A stretch of 64,000 nt of DNA from Streptomyces sp. L-9-10. GTDB taxonomy: Bacteria > Actinomycetota > Actinomycetes > Streptomycetales > Streptomycetaceae. The position numbers and the translations under genes were made by a program. The stretch is from positions 204,026-268,025 of the forward strand of contig NZ_PHRF01000005.1 of NCBI RefSeq assembly GCF_004151105.1, given 5' to 3'. Shown piece by piece: positions 50,666 to 60,116 of the stretch; position 1 is the stretch's first letter; each line of letters starts with the position of its first letter. Under the pieces are notes generated by a model that was given only the letters and a program-made list of their open reading frames with translations, was not told the origin of the DNA and did no database searches.

Positions 50666-51268
50666 CTACGCGGCACGGACGCGGCTCTGCAGGTCGGTGC
50701 GCGCGCCGGCGAGGATCTCGTCGGCCAGGGCGGGGTCGGCATCGGCGACGGCGCGTGACAGAAGCAGGGCCCCGGCCATCTCGCTGAACAGCGCGATGGC
50801 TCGCGCTCGTCGCTCGCCCTCGTCGAGGCCGGGCGCCTGGACGATCTCCGTGAAGCGGTCGAGATTGGCCGCCAGGCCCTTCGTATAGCGTGCGCGGGAG
50901 GCCGGATCCAGCCGGCGGGCGTCGCCGACGAACCCCGTGTTCGGGCAGCCGTGTTCGATGTCGGCGCGGTGTCCGGGCGAGAGATACCAGTCGATCCGTT
51001 CCGTGAGCGGGTCGCTGCCGCGATCCTCGGAGGCCGTGACGGCTTCGTCGAGGTCGCTGAAACCGTCCGCCATGGCCTTGGCGACGACCGCGTCGACGAG
51101 CGCGTCCTTCGAGGCGAAGTGGTTGTAGAAGCCGCCGCGCGTCAACCCGGCCGCGCCCATCAGCTCGACGAGGCCGACGGCATCGACGCCGCGCTCACGG
51201 AACAAGCCATCCGCTGCGGCGATGATCGCTTCTCGGTTCTCCGCTGCCTTCTGCTTCGAAACGCCCAC
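50666..51268 (-). CDS. TetR-family regulator divergent from an SDR gene
   Basis: A 200-residue TetR protein starting at GTG 51268 (GGGGGA upstream). HTH near 5-52 includes AGLTRGGFYNHFASKDALVDAVV; the C-terminal domain has GCPNTGFVGDARRLDP near 105, as in the TetR_C group that often controls a linked oxidoreductase, possibly responding to reactive electrophiles. It faces a 26-base operator between it and the SDR gene. Confidence 0.9.
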   Translation of the reverse strand: MGVSKQKAAENREAIIAAADGLFRERGVDAVGLVELMGAAGLTRGGFYNHFASKDALVDAVVAKAMADGFSDLDEAVTASEDRGSDPLTERIDWYLSPGHRADIEHGCPNTGFVGDARRLDPASRARYTKGLAANLDRFTEIVQAPGLDEGERRARAIALFSEMAGALLLSRAVADADPALADEILAGARTDLQSRVRAA

Positions 51269-51320
51269 TGTCTTCCCCCAAGCCCAGCTCCTGGAAGGAC
51301 TGTAGCGGGCTGGACCGGAG

Positions 51321-51346
51321 ATCTCAATGTCGATCGTCATTGAGAT
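51321..51346. promoter_or_regulatory. 26-base TetR operator between TetR and SDR genes
   Basis: A perfect 9-bp inverted repeat ATCTCAATG...CATTGAGAT with an 8-base spacer TCGATCGT in the TetR/SDR divergent gap. Length and symmetry fit a TetR dimer pair; ATCTCAATG is unlike the GC-rich surroundings. Confidence 0.85.
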
Positions 51347-51484
51347 GGTCGGCCGGTATCTCTTCGCCACGGGGCGTGGGTGAACCGGCTCGGCCCGATC
51401 TTTCCGAATAATGATGGCGTTGTCCGGGATGAACCCGGACCGTCCGGCCGAAGCCGCGTCCACCGTGAAACGGGAGCAGTGACT

Positions 51485-52213
51485 ATGGGCAAGCTGCAGG
51501 GAAAAGTGGCGGTCATCACCGGTGGCACCACGGGAATCGGGCTGGCCGCGGCGAAGCTCTTCGTCGAAGAGGGCGCCTATGTCTTCATCACCGGCCGTCG
51601 CCGGAAAGAACTCGATGAGGCCGTGCGGGCGATCGGTGGCAATGTGTCCGGCGTTCAGGGCGATGTCGCCGAACTGGCCGACCTGGACCGCCTTTACCAG
51701 ACCGTCAAGGCGAAAGGGCGGATCGATATCGTTCTCGCCAACGCCGGGATCAGTGAGTTCGCTTCGCTGGAGGACATCACGGAAGAGCATTTCGACAAGA
51801 TTTTCGACATCAACGTGAAAGGGGCGCTCTTCACGGTCCAGAAGGCCCTGCCACTCTTGAACGACGGTGCCTCCGTCATCCTCACGGGCTCCGTCGCGAG
51901 CGTCAAAGGGACCCCGGAGTTCTCGGTCTACGGCGCGAGCAAGGCCGCCATCCGGAATTTCGTTCGCGGATGGACCGTGGAACTGAAGGATCGCCGTATC
52001 CGGTCCAACGTCCTCAGTCCTGGCCCCGTCGAAACGCCGCTGGTGGCGAGGCAGCCTCACGAAGCGATCGAGAGGATCGCGTCCACCATTCCGATGGGCC
52101 GCATGGGCGAGCCCGAGGAAGTCGCCAGAGCGGCGCTGTTCCTGGCCTCGGACGACTCCAGCTTCATCACGGGAATCGAGCTGTTCGTCGACGGCGGCAG
52201 AGCGCAGATCTGA
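51485..52213 (+). CDS. Short-chain dehydrogenase/reductase
   Basis: A 242-residue classical SDR. NAD(P) motif GGTTGIG at 14-20, NAG at 88-90, catalytic Ser in TGSVAS near 135, Tyr-x3-Lys in YGASK near 150, and a C-terminal FVDGGRAQI. ATG 51485 follows GGGAG. Third-position bias is a little weaker and A/T content higher than in neighbours, which may indicate recent arrival (weak sign). It is controlled by the divergent TetR. Substrate unknown. Confidence 0.92.
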   Translation: MGKLQGKVAVITGGTTGIGLAAAKLFVEEGAYVFITGRRRKELDEAVRAIGGNVSGVQGDVAELADLDRLYQTVKAKGRIDIVLANAGISEFASLEDITEEHFDKIFDINVKGALFTVQKALPLLNDGASVILTGSVASVKGTPEFSVYGASKAAIRNFVRGWTVELKDRRIRSNVLSPGPVETPLVARQPHEAIERIASTIPMGRMGEPEEVARAALFLASDDSSFITGIELFVDGGRAQI

Positions 52214-52247
52214 CGGCTCGGCCGCCCGGCCCGGAGAGCCCACGTCC

Positions 52248-52286
52248 GGAGGGACCGACGCCGTCGACCTCGTGCGCGGTCCCTCC
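52248..52286. terminator. Hairpin between convergent SDR and rhamnosidase genes
   Basis: A perfect 10-bp stem (GGAGGGACCG / CGGTCCCTCC) with a 19-base loop lies between the two stops. Probable bidirectional terminator. Confidence 0.65.
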
Positions 52287-52324
52287 TCGTGCGCGGGCGC
52301 GCACGGCGCCCTCCGCCGGATCGC

Positions 52325-55300
52325 TCAGCCGGTGAAGTGGTGCCTTCCCGAACCGGCGGCGAACACGGCGCAGCCGTCCTCCCGTCGAAGGAACGTGGCG
52401 GTCGGATGCCGTACGTCCCCCCGGCCCTCACCACCCGCACCGGCCGCCGTGCCGCTCTCCGGGATCCACACCTCGGCGGTGGTGTTGGCCGGGAGCGAGA
52501 CGGTGAGCCGGAAGCCGTCGGAGTCCGTCTTCCACTGTGTGGTGACCGGGCCGTAGAGCGAGTCGTAGCGTCCCTCGGCCTCCGTCACCCCGCCACCGGG
52601 CCGCGGCCGGACGACGATCTCCCGGAACCCCGGGCCACCGGGGGCGATGCCGATGATGTTCGCGTACATCCATTCGCCCACCGAGCCGTACGCGTAGTGG
52701 TTGAAGGAGTTCATCCCGGCGTCCTGGAAGCTGCCGTCCGGCCTGATCGAGTCCCACCGCTCCCACATCGTCGTGGCGCCCTGGTCGATCTGGTAGCCCC
52801 AACTGGGGAACGTCCGCCGCAGCAGCAACCGGTAGGCCACATCGTTGTGACCGGTGGCGGTGAGGACCGGCAGCAGTCGCGGAGTGCCGAGGAAGCCCGT
52901 CGACAGATGCCAGTCCTTGGCCCTGATGAGGTCGACGAGCCGGTCGGCGGCGGGTGCGCGGTCGGCGTCGGCCAGCAGGTCCATGGACAGGGCCAGGACA
53001 TACGCGGTCTGTGTATCGCCCTTCACCCGTCCGCCCGCGGAGACATACGCCGTGCGGAAGGCGTCGCGTACGGCGCGGAACAGCGCGGCGTACGGCGCCG
53101 GGTCCTTGCCCAGGACCTCGGCGATCCGGGCGACGAGGTCGGCGCTGTGCGCGAAGTAGGCCGTGCCGATGACGTCCTTGGGCGTCTCGTCCTGGATGTT
53201 GAGCCAGTCGCCGAACCCGTCGGCGGGGCGCAGATAGCCGCTGCTGTGCGCCTCCAGATAGTCGAGCCACTTCAGCACGGAGGCCCACGACTGCTCCAGG
53301 ACGCGGACATCGCCGTACGCCTGGTACAGCGCCCAGGGCACGGTGACCCCCGCGTCGCCCCAGCCGGCCGCGCCACTGCCCACCCCGGCGAGATCCGGGG
53401 CGACATGCGTGAGCGCGCCGTCGTCCTCCTGCGCGTCACGCAGATCCCACAGCCACTTGGTCAGGAAGCGCGCCGATTCCATGGTGTACGTGGCGGTGGG
53501 CGCGAAGACATTGATGTCGCCCGTCCAGCCGAGCCGTTCGTCGCGGGCGGGCGTGTCGGTGGGTATGGAGAGGAAGTTGCCGCGCTGGCCCCAGGTGATG
53601 TTGCTGTGCAGCTGATTGAGCATCGGGACATTCGTCTTGAAGTCCATCGTGAACGGCGCCGAGGTGTGGATGACCCGCCCCACGACCGCGCCGGGCGACG
53701 GCTTCCCCGGATAGCCCGTCACCTCGACATAGCGGAAGCCGTGGAAGGTGAAGCGCGGCTCGTAGGTCTCCTGGCCGCCGCCCTTGAGGGTGTAGGTGTC
53801 GGTGGCGCGGGCGGTGCGCAGATTGTCGGTGTAGAGCGTGCCGTCGGGGTTGAGCACCTCGGCGTGGCGCAGCCGTACGGTGGTGCCGGCGGCGCCGGAG
53901 ACGGTCAGCCGCACCGCGCCCACCATGTTCTGGCCGAGATCGAAGACGAAGACACCGGGCCGGGGCTCCGTCACCTTCTTCGCGGGCAGCTCACCCGCCA
54001 CCCGTGAGGGGCCGTCCACCTCCGCCACGAGCGCGGCGGTGACCTTGTCCACGGCTTCGACGGCCGTCCAGCCGGTCGCGTCGAATCCGGCGCGGGTCCA
54101 GCCGTCGGTCTCCAGCCGGGCGTCGTACTCCTCGCCCGCCATCAGATCGGCGCCGGTGACGGGTCCGGTCGCGGCGCGCCAGTCGGTGCCCGACAGCACC
54201 CGCTCGGTCGTGCCGTCGGTGTACGTGACCTCCAACTGGGCCAGCAGGGCCGGGCGTTCGCCGTACTGGTGCGGACCGAACCAGGCGATGTTCCCCGCGT
54301 ACCAGCCGGCCGCGACCGTCGCCCCGAGTGCGTTGACACCGGGTCCGAGCAGCCGGGTCACGTCGTACGTCTGGTACTGGACGCGCTGGTGGTAGTCGGT
54401 CCAGCCGGGCGCGAGCCGGTCCTCGCCGATCCGCTCGCCGTTGAGATACGCCTCGTACAGCCCGAGGGCCGTGGAGTAGAGCCGGGCGCGCGCGACCTTC
54501 GCCCCGCGCCGCAGCCGGAATTCGTGGCGCAGCTGCGCTGCGGGGAAGTAGGAGACCCGCGCCGCGCCCCAGGGGCCCGAGCCCCAGGCGGCGAGCGTCC
54601 TGGCGGCGGGCCACGCGGCGTCGTCGTACGCGGCGCTGAGCCAGTCGCCGGTGGGCTCCCGGTCGGTGGTCCGCCAGCTGCCGTCGGTGCCGAAGACGGT
54701 GGTGCCGTCCGCTGTCGTCAGCTCCAGCAGGCCGAGCAGACCCGCGGGACCGACGGTCGCGTTGGTGGCGGAGACGGCGATCACCTGGGCGCCCGGCCGC
54801 AGCCGGCCGGTCACATCGACGACGACGGGGCGTTTCCAGTTCTCGGCGGGGCCGTGCGCCTCGGCGTGCGCGACGCGGACGCCGTTCACATAGGCGGTGT
54901 AGCCGTCGTCGGCGGTCACGACCAGCCGGGCGCGGGTGACACCGGCCGGGATGTCGGCCCGGCCCCGGAACCAGCGGGTCGCCGCCGGGGCGCTGCTCGC
55001 CGGATCCCCCTCGGGGAACCAGATCCAGGAGGCGCCGTCCATCGCGGGAGCGCCGACGAGCGCGGCGGGAGCGGCGATCCAGCGCGCCGACCAGTCCGAG
55101 GCGTCGGTGAGTCCGGTCTCCCACCAGGACGGCGCGCTCCATCCCGACACGCTGCCGTCGGTGTTCCACACCCGCACCGACCAGTGGTAGCGGGTACGTG
55201 ATGTCAGCGCCGGACCCGCGTACGGGACCAGGACCGACTGCGCCGAGGTGATCCGCCCGCTGTCCCAGACGTCGGGCCTGGCGAGGCGTTCCGGAGTGGT

Positions 55301-55567
55301 GGCGACCCGTATCTGATACGCGCTCTGCCGTTGTTCCGGCCGGTCGGACACGACGGGCCAACTCAGCCTGGGACGTGGCGTGTCGAGGCCGAGCGGATGG
55401 CGCACGTACTCGACCGTCGGTTCGGTGACGCGCGCGCCCGCGCCGGCCCCCGGCCCCGCGGCCGGAGCCAGGGACGGATCGGCACCGGCGGCCGGAACGG
55501 TCCCGGCGACAAGGGCTGTCCCCAGGGCGGTGGCGGACGTACCGAGCAGTCGTCTTCTGCTGATCAC
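52325..55567 (-). CDS. Secreted GH78 alpha-L-rhamnosidase
   Basis: A 1080-residue glycosidase that removes terminal alpha-L-rhamnose from plant glycosides or polysaccharides. A Tat signal starts MISRRRLLGTSATALG and ends near AAGADP at about 30. Next are the N-terminal beta-sandwich domains (40-520), with SWWETGL near 150 and a carbohydrate-binding part with a YVNGVRVAHAEAHG element. The (alpha/alpha)6 barrel holds PTDTPARDERLGWTGDINVF near 680, WERWDSI near 940 and SFNHYAYGSVGEWMY near 960, which contain the usual acidic active-site residues. It has its own promoter with LacI-type palindromes. Length is normal for large GH78 enzymes. Confidence 0.93.
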   Translation of the reverse strand: MISRRRLLGTSATALGTALVAGTVPAAGADPSLAPAAGPGAGAGARVTEPTVEYVRHPLGLDTPRPRLSWPVVSDRPEQRQSAYQIRVATTPERLARPDVWDSGRITSAQSVLVPYAGPALTSRTRYHWSVRVWNTDGSVSGWSAPSWWETGLTDASDWSARWIAAPAALVGAPAMDGASWIWFPEGDPASSAPAATRWFRGRADIPAGVTRARLVVTADDGYTAYVNGVRVAHAEAHGPAENWKRPVVVDVTGRLRPGAQVIAVSATNATVGPAGLLGLLELTTADGTTVFGTDGSWRTTDREPTGDWLSAAYDDAAWPAARTLAAWGSGPWGAARVSYFPAAQLRHEFRLRRGAKVARARLYSTALGLYEAYLNGERIGEDRLAPGWTDYHQRVQYQTYDVTRLLGPGVNALGATVAAGWYAGNIAWFGPHQYGERPALLAQLEVTYTDGTTERVLSGTDWRAATGPVTGADLMAGEEYDARLETDGWTRAGFDATGWTAVEAVDKVTAALVAEVDGPSRVAGELPAKKVTEPRPGVFVFDLGQNMVGAVRLTVSGAAGTTVRLRHAEVLNPDGTLYTDNLRTARATDTYTLKGGGQETYEPRFTFHGFRYVEVTGYPGKPSPGAVVGRVIHTSAPFTMDFKTNVPMLNQLHSNITWGQRGNFLSIPTDTPARDERLGWTGDINVFAPTATYTMESARFLTKWLWDLRDAQEDDGALTHVAPDLAGVGSGAAGWGDAGVTVPWALYQAYGDVRVLEQSWASVLKWLDYLEAHSSGYLRPADGFGDWLNIQDETPKDVIGTAYFAHSADLVARIAEVLGKDPAPYAALFRAVRDAFRTAYVSAGGRVKGDTQTAYVLALSMDLLADADRAPAADRLVDLIRAKDWHLSTGFLGTPRLLPVLTATGHNDVAYRLLLRRTFPSWGYQIDQGATTMWERWDSIRPDGSFQDAGMNSFNHYAYGSVGEWMYANIIGIAPGGPGFREIVVRPRPGGGVTEAEGRYDSLYGPVTTQWKTDSDGFRLTVSLPANTTAEVWIPESGTAAGAGGEGRGDVRHPTATFLRREDGCAVFAAGSGRHHFTG

Positions 55568-55593
55568 AATGCGACTCCGTTACGACTCGACGA

Positions 55594-55616
55594 TGAATCG
55601 TTTCACTTTTGTGAAA
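55594..55616 (-). promoter_or_regulatory. LacI-type operator at the rhamnosidase promoter
   Basis: TGAATCGTTTCA (55594-55605) is a LacI-family palindrome with central CG; it overlaps TTTCAC-TTTT-GTGAAA (55601-55616), a second perfect repeat. They lie 27-49 bases upstream of the rhamnosidase ATG. A related TGAAACCTTTCA occurs at 55738-55749, nearer the divergent DUF574 gene. Confidence 0.72.
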
Positions 55617-55828
55617 GTAGGGAGACGTGTGAGACCTGTCAAGGGTTGTGTGACGACCGGTCGATGGCCCGGAGAAGGGCGAGTTCCGCCTATTGACGGG
55701 GTGGTTGGCGTTGCTCTAGCTTCCCTGGAGGGCTGGTTGAAACCTTTCATGTACGTCATCCACGCGATCTTGTGGTGTCTCATTGCCTAGACTCCTGGCC
55801 AAGGCTTCGATCGGGACCTGGAGTGAAG

Positions 55829-56644
55829 ATGACGCAGCAGGAGAAACCGGTACGGCGGATCAACACGGGTGAGGCGCATTCTGCCCGCGTCTACGACTAC
55901 ATCCTGGGCGGAAAGGACAACTACCCGGTCGACAAGGAAGCCGGGGACGCGATGTGCCGCGAGTGGCGGGCGCTGCCGGTGCACATGCGCGCCAACCGGG
56001 AGTTCATGCACCGCGCGGCCCGGTACCTCGCGCGGGAGGAGGGCATCAGGCAGTTCCTCGACATCGGCACCGGCCTGCCCACCTCGCCCAATGTGCACGA
56101 GGTCGTCCAGGAGGTCCGTCCCGACGCCAGCATCGTCTACGTCGACAACGACCCGATCGTGCTCGCCCACGCGCGGGCGCTCCTGACCAGTTCCCCCGAG
56201 GGCCACACCGCCTATGTCGACGCCGACATGCGCGACCCCGACGCGATCCTCGGCTCGCCCCAGTTCCAGGAACTCCTCGATCTGCGCGAACCGGTCGGGC
56301 TGCTGGTCATCGGCATCCTGCACTTCATACTCGACACCGACGACGACCACGGCCTCGTCCAGCGCCTGCTGGATCCGCTGCCCGCGGGCAGCTTCCTGGC
56401 CATGACCATCGGCACCGCCGACTTCGCCCCGCAGGAGGTGGGCCGCGTCGCCGCCGAATACGCACGCCGCGGTATGCCCATGCAGCTGCGCACGCACGCC
56501 GAGGCGGAGGCGTTCTTCGACGGTCTGGAACTGGTCGCGCCGGGGGTCACCCAGGTCCACCACTGGCGGCCGGACGCCGGGCAGGAGGACATCGACGACC
56601 GCGACATCGCCATGTACGGAGGCGTCGCCCGGAAGAACGCCTGA
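55829..56644 (+). CDS. DUF574-family S-adenosyl methyltransferase
   Basis: A 271-residue member of the SAM-dependent methyltransferase family (formerly DUF574) expanded in Streptomyces. The N-terminal ARVYDYILGGKDNYPVD near 19-35 is its hallmark; the SAM-site FLDIGTGLPTSPN is near 78 and VYVDNDPIVLAHARALL near 108. ATG 55829 follows GGAGTG. The function of these proteins is unknown. It is convergent with a secreted-protein gene across a strong terminator. Confidence 0.92.
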   Translation: MTQQEKPVRRINTGEAHSARVYDYILGGKDNYPVDKEAGDAMCREWRALPVHMRANREFMHRAARYLAREEGIRQFLDIGTGLPTSPNVHEVVQEVRPDASIVYVDNDPIVLAHARALLTSSPEGHTAYVDADMRDPDAILGSPQFQELLDLREPVGLLVIGILHFILDTDDDHGLVQRLLDPLPAGSFLAMTIGTADFAPQEVGRVAAEYARRGMPMQLRTHAEAEAFFDGLELVAPGVTQVHHWRPDAGQEDIDDRDIAMYGGVARKNA

Positions 56645-56665
56645 GCCGCGGACACCCGGGCACCG

Positions 56666-56703
56666 GCCGATGCCCGTGCGACAGCACTCGCACGGGCATC
56701 GGC
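56666..56703. terminator. Strong bidirectional terminator
   Basis: A perfect 16-bp stem (GCCGATGCCCGTGCGA / complement) with a 6-base CAGCAC loop lies between the convergent DUF574 and secreted-protein genes. Confidence 0.88.
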
Positions 56704-56743
56704 GCGGCTATCCGTCGGCGTGCCGGCACACCACTCCGGTATG

Positions 56744-57445
56744 TCAGTTGACGAAGACGGACGGGCTGCCGGACTGGCTCGTGTCCTTGACCGGGCCGTA
56801 CTTGGCGGAGAAGTAGCTGGAGCCCGGGCAGGTGACCGGTCCGGACGACTTGCTGAACAACTGGTTGGTGAAGGTGATGGAGTTGTCGGTGTTGGATGTG
56901 GCGCCGCTCAGCCCCGTGGAGGTGTAGACGCAGGTCGTCAGGCCGAGCAGGGTGTTGAGCTTGACGGTCGTCTGGACCGCGCCGGCCGCCCCGGCGCCCA
57001 CGGTGAGCGGCCCCCCGGACGTGACCGTCGTGCTGTAGGGGAGCCGGTCGACCGTGATGCTCTGAACCCCGGTCGTCCCCAGGATGTTCGAGGTGCACCC
57101 GCCGAAGGTGTGCGCTGTCAGCGACTCCGTGGCGGTGCCCGGCGCGGCCGGATTGCCGGTGACGGTCGCGGTGAACTGCGAAGCCGTGCAGGTGATTCCG
57201 GTGGATCCGCCTGCGGTGGTACGGATCGTGACGCTCGCGCCGCTGCTCAGCGACGAGGTGAAGACGTCCCCCACCCCGACGGCGGAGCCGCCCGCGCTGC
57301 CGTGGGTGAGGACATTGCCGGCGGCGGTCCCGGCGGCGGACGGCGAACCGGTGGCGGACGCCGTGCCGGTGGTGAGGAGAGCGACGGCGGCGGTGACGCC
57401 GGCGGCGGCGAGAACAGTGCGTCGTGAGCCCGTGCGAGTACCCAT
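56744..57445 (-). CDS. Secreted Ser/Thr/Gly-rich protein of unknown function
   Basis: A 233-residue exported protein. The Sec signal (GSRRTVLAAAGVTAAVALLTTGTASA) ends near residue 31. The mature part is Thr/Ser/Gly-rich with four Cys (near 92, 123, 177 and 214) that may form disulfides, and likely folds into beta strands. ATG 57445 has AAAGGGA upstream. Similar secreted proteins are common in Streptomyces, but no activity is known to me. Monocistronic. Confidence 0.78.
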   Translation of the reverse strand: MGTRTGSRRTVLAAAGVTAAVALLTTGTASATGSPSAAGTAAGNVLTHGSAGGSAVGVGDVFTSSLSSGASVTIRTTAGGSTGITCTASQFTATVTGNPAAPGTATESLTAHTFGGCTSNILGTTGVQSITVDRLPYSTTVTSGGPLTVGAGAAGAVQTTVKLNTLLGLTTCVYTSTGLSGATSNTDNSITFTNQLFSKSSGPVTCPGSSYFSAKYGPVKDTSQSGSPSVFVN

Positions 57446-58097
57446 GCGAAGTCCCTTTCGCGAGTGCGGTGCGGGGTGCGGTGAGGTGGTACGTACGCGC
57501 TGTGGCGGCTCGGCCGAGCGCGTCGTCGCGGCCGGCGAGGGATGCGGCCGGCTGTGCGAGAGGGCGGTGCCCGTGGGGCAGCGCCAGGAGCGGGTGAGGG
57601 TGAACGGTTGCGGTACGGGACCGGCGCCACGGACCCGCACCGCGCCGCGAACGAGCGCGGCACAGAAGGAAACCCAAGAGGGTTGTAAGCCTGTCCGATG
57701 CGCGGAGTCAAGGGTCCGCGGGGGAAGTCGCCGATGATTGTTACCCGCGGTACGCAGACGTCAGCGGCGTGCCGGGGGTGCGCACCCGCCGTGAGTCCGA
57801 GCGGCCGGTCCGGCGTATCGCCGCGGACCCGCGGCGCCCGGCACCGCTCGACCCGTCCGGGGGCCGGAGTGGCGGTGGATGGCCCGCGCCGGGCCGGGCT
57901 CAGACCTCACACGCGATCAACACCCAATTCTCACAAGGTGGTTGACCGCGTGGATACCTGGGAGTAACTTTCCGGTCGACTCCCATGGCCGCGCCGTCGC
58001 CTTGTCCCGGGGGAAACCCCGCCGGCGCCGGGAGCCGTCCGCGCCAGGACATCGCCGCGCAAGCTCGTTCCGGTCATCACACCTTCAGGAGCAGCTC
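57446..58097. promoter_or_regulatory. 652-base gene-free divergent region with DUF6230 promoter at 57942-57970
   Basis: No supported gene lies here. TTGACC (57942-57947), a 17-base spacer and TAACTT (57965-57970) form a good sigma-70-like promoter pointing to the DUF6230 gene; the leader would exceed 110 bases. The part from about 57690 to 57900 is GC-rich without clear repeats. The secreted-protein promoter must lie just left of 57700. Confidence 0.6.
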
Positions 58098-58739
58098 ATG
58101 GCCACGTCCGACATCACCGGCGGTGAAACGCCAGAGAGAGCCGAACGGCGGGGGAGAGTGCGGTTCCGCCGCGCCGCGCTCATGGGCGTACCGGCGGTCG
58201 CCGCGGCCGCCACCCTCGTGATCCTCACGGCGCAGGGCGCCATCGCCGCTCAGTTCGCCATCTCCGGGATGCCCTTCACGGTCACCGCCGACCGCCTGGA
58301 GGGCCAGGGTTTCGAGCAGTTCGGCGGCATGGACAACATGGCGGAGGGCAGCCCCAACGCCGGCGACACCGGCGGCCAGGTCCTGGTGGTGGTCTCGGCC
58401 ATCAAGAAGGCCAAACTCACCAAGCTCTGCCAGAGCGTCGAAATCGGCGGCACCTATCTGCACATCACCGCGGGCGACAAGGGCACACCCGTGTCCGCGA
58501 CCGATCTGACCACCGACTCCACGGTGCTGACGGGCAATCAGGCGGATTTCGAGAACATCGAGATCGGCGGCGACGCGAGCACCTTCACCAAGGCGGGCGT
58601 CAAGGGTCCCCTCGGCGTCTTCGGGCAGCAGGCCGACACCGTCACCATCACCAACCTGCGCCAGACCAACTGGGCGACCACCGCCGCCAAGTTCCGGCTG
58701 CCCAACCTCCATCTCAACTTCAGTTCGAAGGGCTGCTGA
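58098..58739 (+). CDS. DUF6230-family membrane-anchored/exported protein
   Basis: A 213-residue protein. A basic N-terminus (RRGRVRFRRAALMG) leads into one hydrophobic segment at about 30-52, then an extracellular domain with two Cys (near 117 and the final Cys213). The family occurs across Streptomyces, normally beside DUF6114. AGGAG precedes ATG 58098. Function unknown; the pair is thought to act at the cell surface. Confidence 0.85.
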   Translation: MATSDITGGETPERAERRGRVRFRRAALMGVPAVAAAATLVILTAQGAIAAQFAISGMPFTVTADRLEGQGFEQFGGMDNMAEGSPNAGDTGGQVLVVVSAIKKAKLTKLCQSVEIGGTYLHITAGDKGTPVSATDLTTDSTVLTGNQADFENIEIGGDASTFTKAGVKGPLGVFGQQADTVTITNLRQTNWATTAAKFRLPNLHLNFSSKGC

Positions 58740-58741
58740 GC

Positions 58742-59185
58742 GTGGCTCCCCTCGAAACGAATCCCCCGGCCGGGACCGCCGTCCCGGCCGGGGGCCGCCG
58801 TCCACTGCGCGCCTTCACCGCCTGGCGAAGACGCCGGCCCTTCTGGGGCGGCGCGCTCCTGCTGCTCGGCGGAGCGGAGATCCTGCTCACCGAGCAGGCC
58901 TCGATCTCGGTCGTCCTGCAAGCGGGAGCGGGAGGCATCGCCGCCTATCTGCTTCCGCTGGTCATGGCCGTATGCGGACTGCTGGTGCTGCTGAACCCGG
59001 GGCAGCGGCTGTTCTACTCGGTCATCGGCGTGCTGGTCACGCTCGGCACCTGGGTCACGTCCAACCTGGGCGGGTTCTTCGTCGGCCTGCTGCTCGGCGT
59101 CATCGGCAGCTCGCTGGCCTTCGGCTGGCTGCCCGACCAGGAGCCGCGCCGCTGGCGGCGGCGGGCCCCACGCGGGACGGCGTGA
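58742..59185 (+). CDS. DUF6114-family membrane protein
   Basis: A 147-residue protein with four hydrophobic helices between about 35 and 130 (FWGGALLLLGGAEILL near 34; GGFFVGLLLGVIGSSLAFGWL near 110) and Arg-rich ends. GTG start 2 bases after the DUF6230 stop, so the two are co-translated and probably form a complex. Function unknown. Confidence 0.85.
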   Translation: MAPLETNPPAGTAVPAGGRRPLRAFTAWRRRRPFWGGALLLLGGAEILLTEQASISVVLQAGAGGIAAYLLPLVMAVCGLLVLLNPGQRLFYSVIGVLVTLGTWVTSNLGGFFVGLLLGVIGSSLAFGWLPDQEPRRWRRRAPRGTA

Positions 59186-59210
59186 CGGTGTCGCCCGAGG
59201 CGTCGCGGGG

Positions 59211-60056
59211 TCAGCAGACCGGAACGCCCGGCAACTGCGCCGCGGGATGGTCGATATAGATGCTGGAGATGAAGCCGCCCTGGTCACGGAGCTTGCTCCA
59301 CCAGTTGTTGGTGTAGCCATCGGCGGTCACGGTGCTGCCCTGCTTCTGGCACACCACCGTGACATCGGTCGGTCCGGCGAGGACGTTGACCACCGCCGAG
59401 TCCAGATAGGCGTCCGCGCGCACCCGGATGTCCGAACCCCACGTACGGAAGGCGCTTCCGCCGCCACCGCAGCCGTTGTCACTGGTCAGATACGACTGGT
59501 TGTACTGCGAGGGGTAGGGCAGACCGGCACCGTTGACGACGATGTTCTGGCCCACACCGTTGAGCAACTGCTCGTAGTGGATATGTGCGCCGGAGGAGTT
59601 GCCGGAGGACCCGGTCACCCCGATCTGCTGTCCCTGGCCGACCGAGGCGCCGCTGGGCACGGAGTACGAGGCCAGATGGAAGTAGTACGTCTTCCAGCCC
59701 GCGCCGTGGTCGATCACGATGTAGTTGCCCGCGCCGCTGGGCTGTGACATCCGGGTGGCTGTACCGGCGGCGGAGGCCAGGACCGGTGTGCCGGCCGTCG
59801 AACCGCCGTCGGCCCGCACGAAGTCCAGCGCCCGGCGCACCTCGGCGGAGTGGTGGCCGAGCGTCCACCGCTGACCGCAGGGATAGGGGGCCTTGAAGTT
59901 CGGGGCGGCGAGCGGGGTGTCCTGGTGGGACCGCGGGGAACGGTCCGGCGCCTGCGGGGAGGCGGCGGCCGGGCCGGTCGTCGCGAGGAGGGCGGCGACG
60001 AGAAGGGAAAGCGAGGACAGTGCGGACCGCGCGGACAACGGATGTCTGCGACGCAT
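59211..60056 (-). CDS. Secreted M23-family peptidoglycan endopeptidase
   Basis: A 281-residue exported zinc peptidase. The Sec signal ends near ATTGPAAA at about 32. The LasA-type zinc site is visible: His and Asp in LGHHSAEVRRALDF near 67-77 and HIHYEQ near 158. The C-terminal ~75 residues form an SH3-like region with two Cys, closely similar to the end of the neighbouring protein at 60117. It cuts peptide cross-bridges of peptidoglycan. It is downstream of, and on the same strand as, that neighbour (60-base gap). Confidence 0.9.
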   Translation of the reverse strand: MRRRHPLSARSALSSLSLLVAALLATTGPAAASPQAPDRSPRSHQDTPLAAPNFKAPYPCGQRWTLGHHSAEVRRALDFVRADGGSTAGTPVLASAAGTATRMSQPSGAGNYIVIDHGAGWKTYYFHLASYSVPSGASVGQGQQIGVTGSSGNSSGAHIHYEQLLNGVGQNIVVNGAGLPYPSQYNQSYLTSDNGCGGGGSAFRTWGSDIRVRADAYLDSAVVNVLAGPTDVTVVCQKQGSTVTADGYTNNWWSKLRDQGGFISSIYIDHPAAQLPGVPVC

Positions 60057-60116
60057 ACGGGCTCCTCTGCCGAAGTGGGGCCGATGGTGCTGAACGGGGT
60101 TGCGCGGTAAGGGAGT

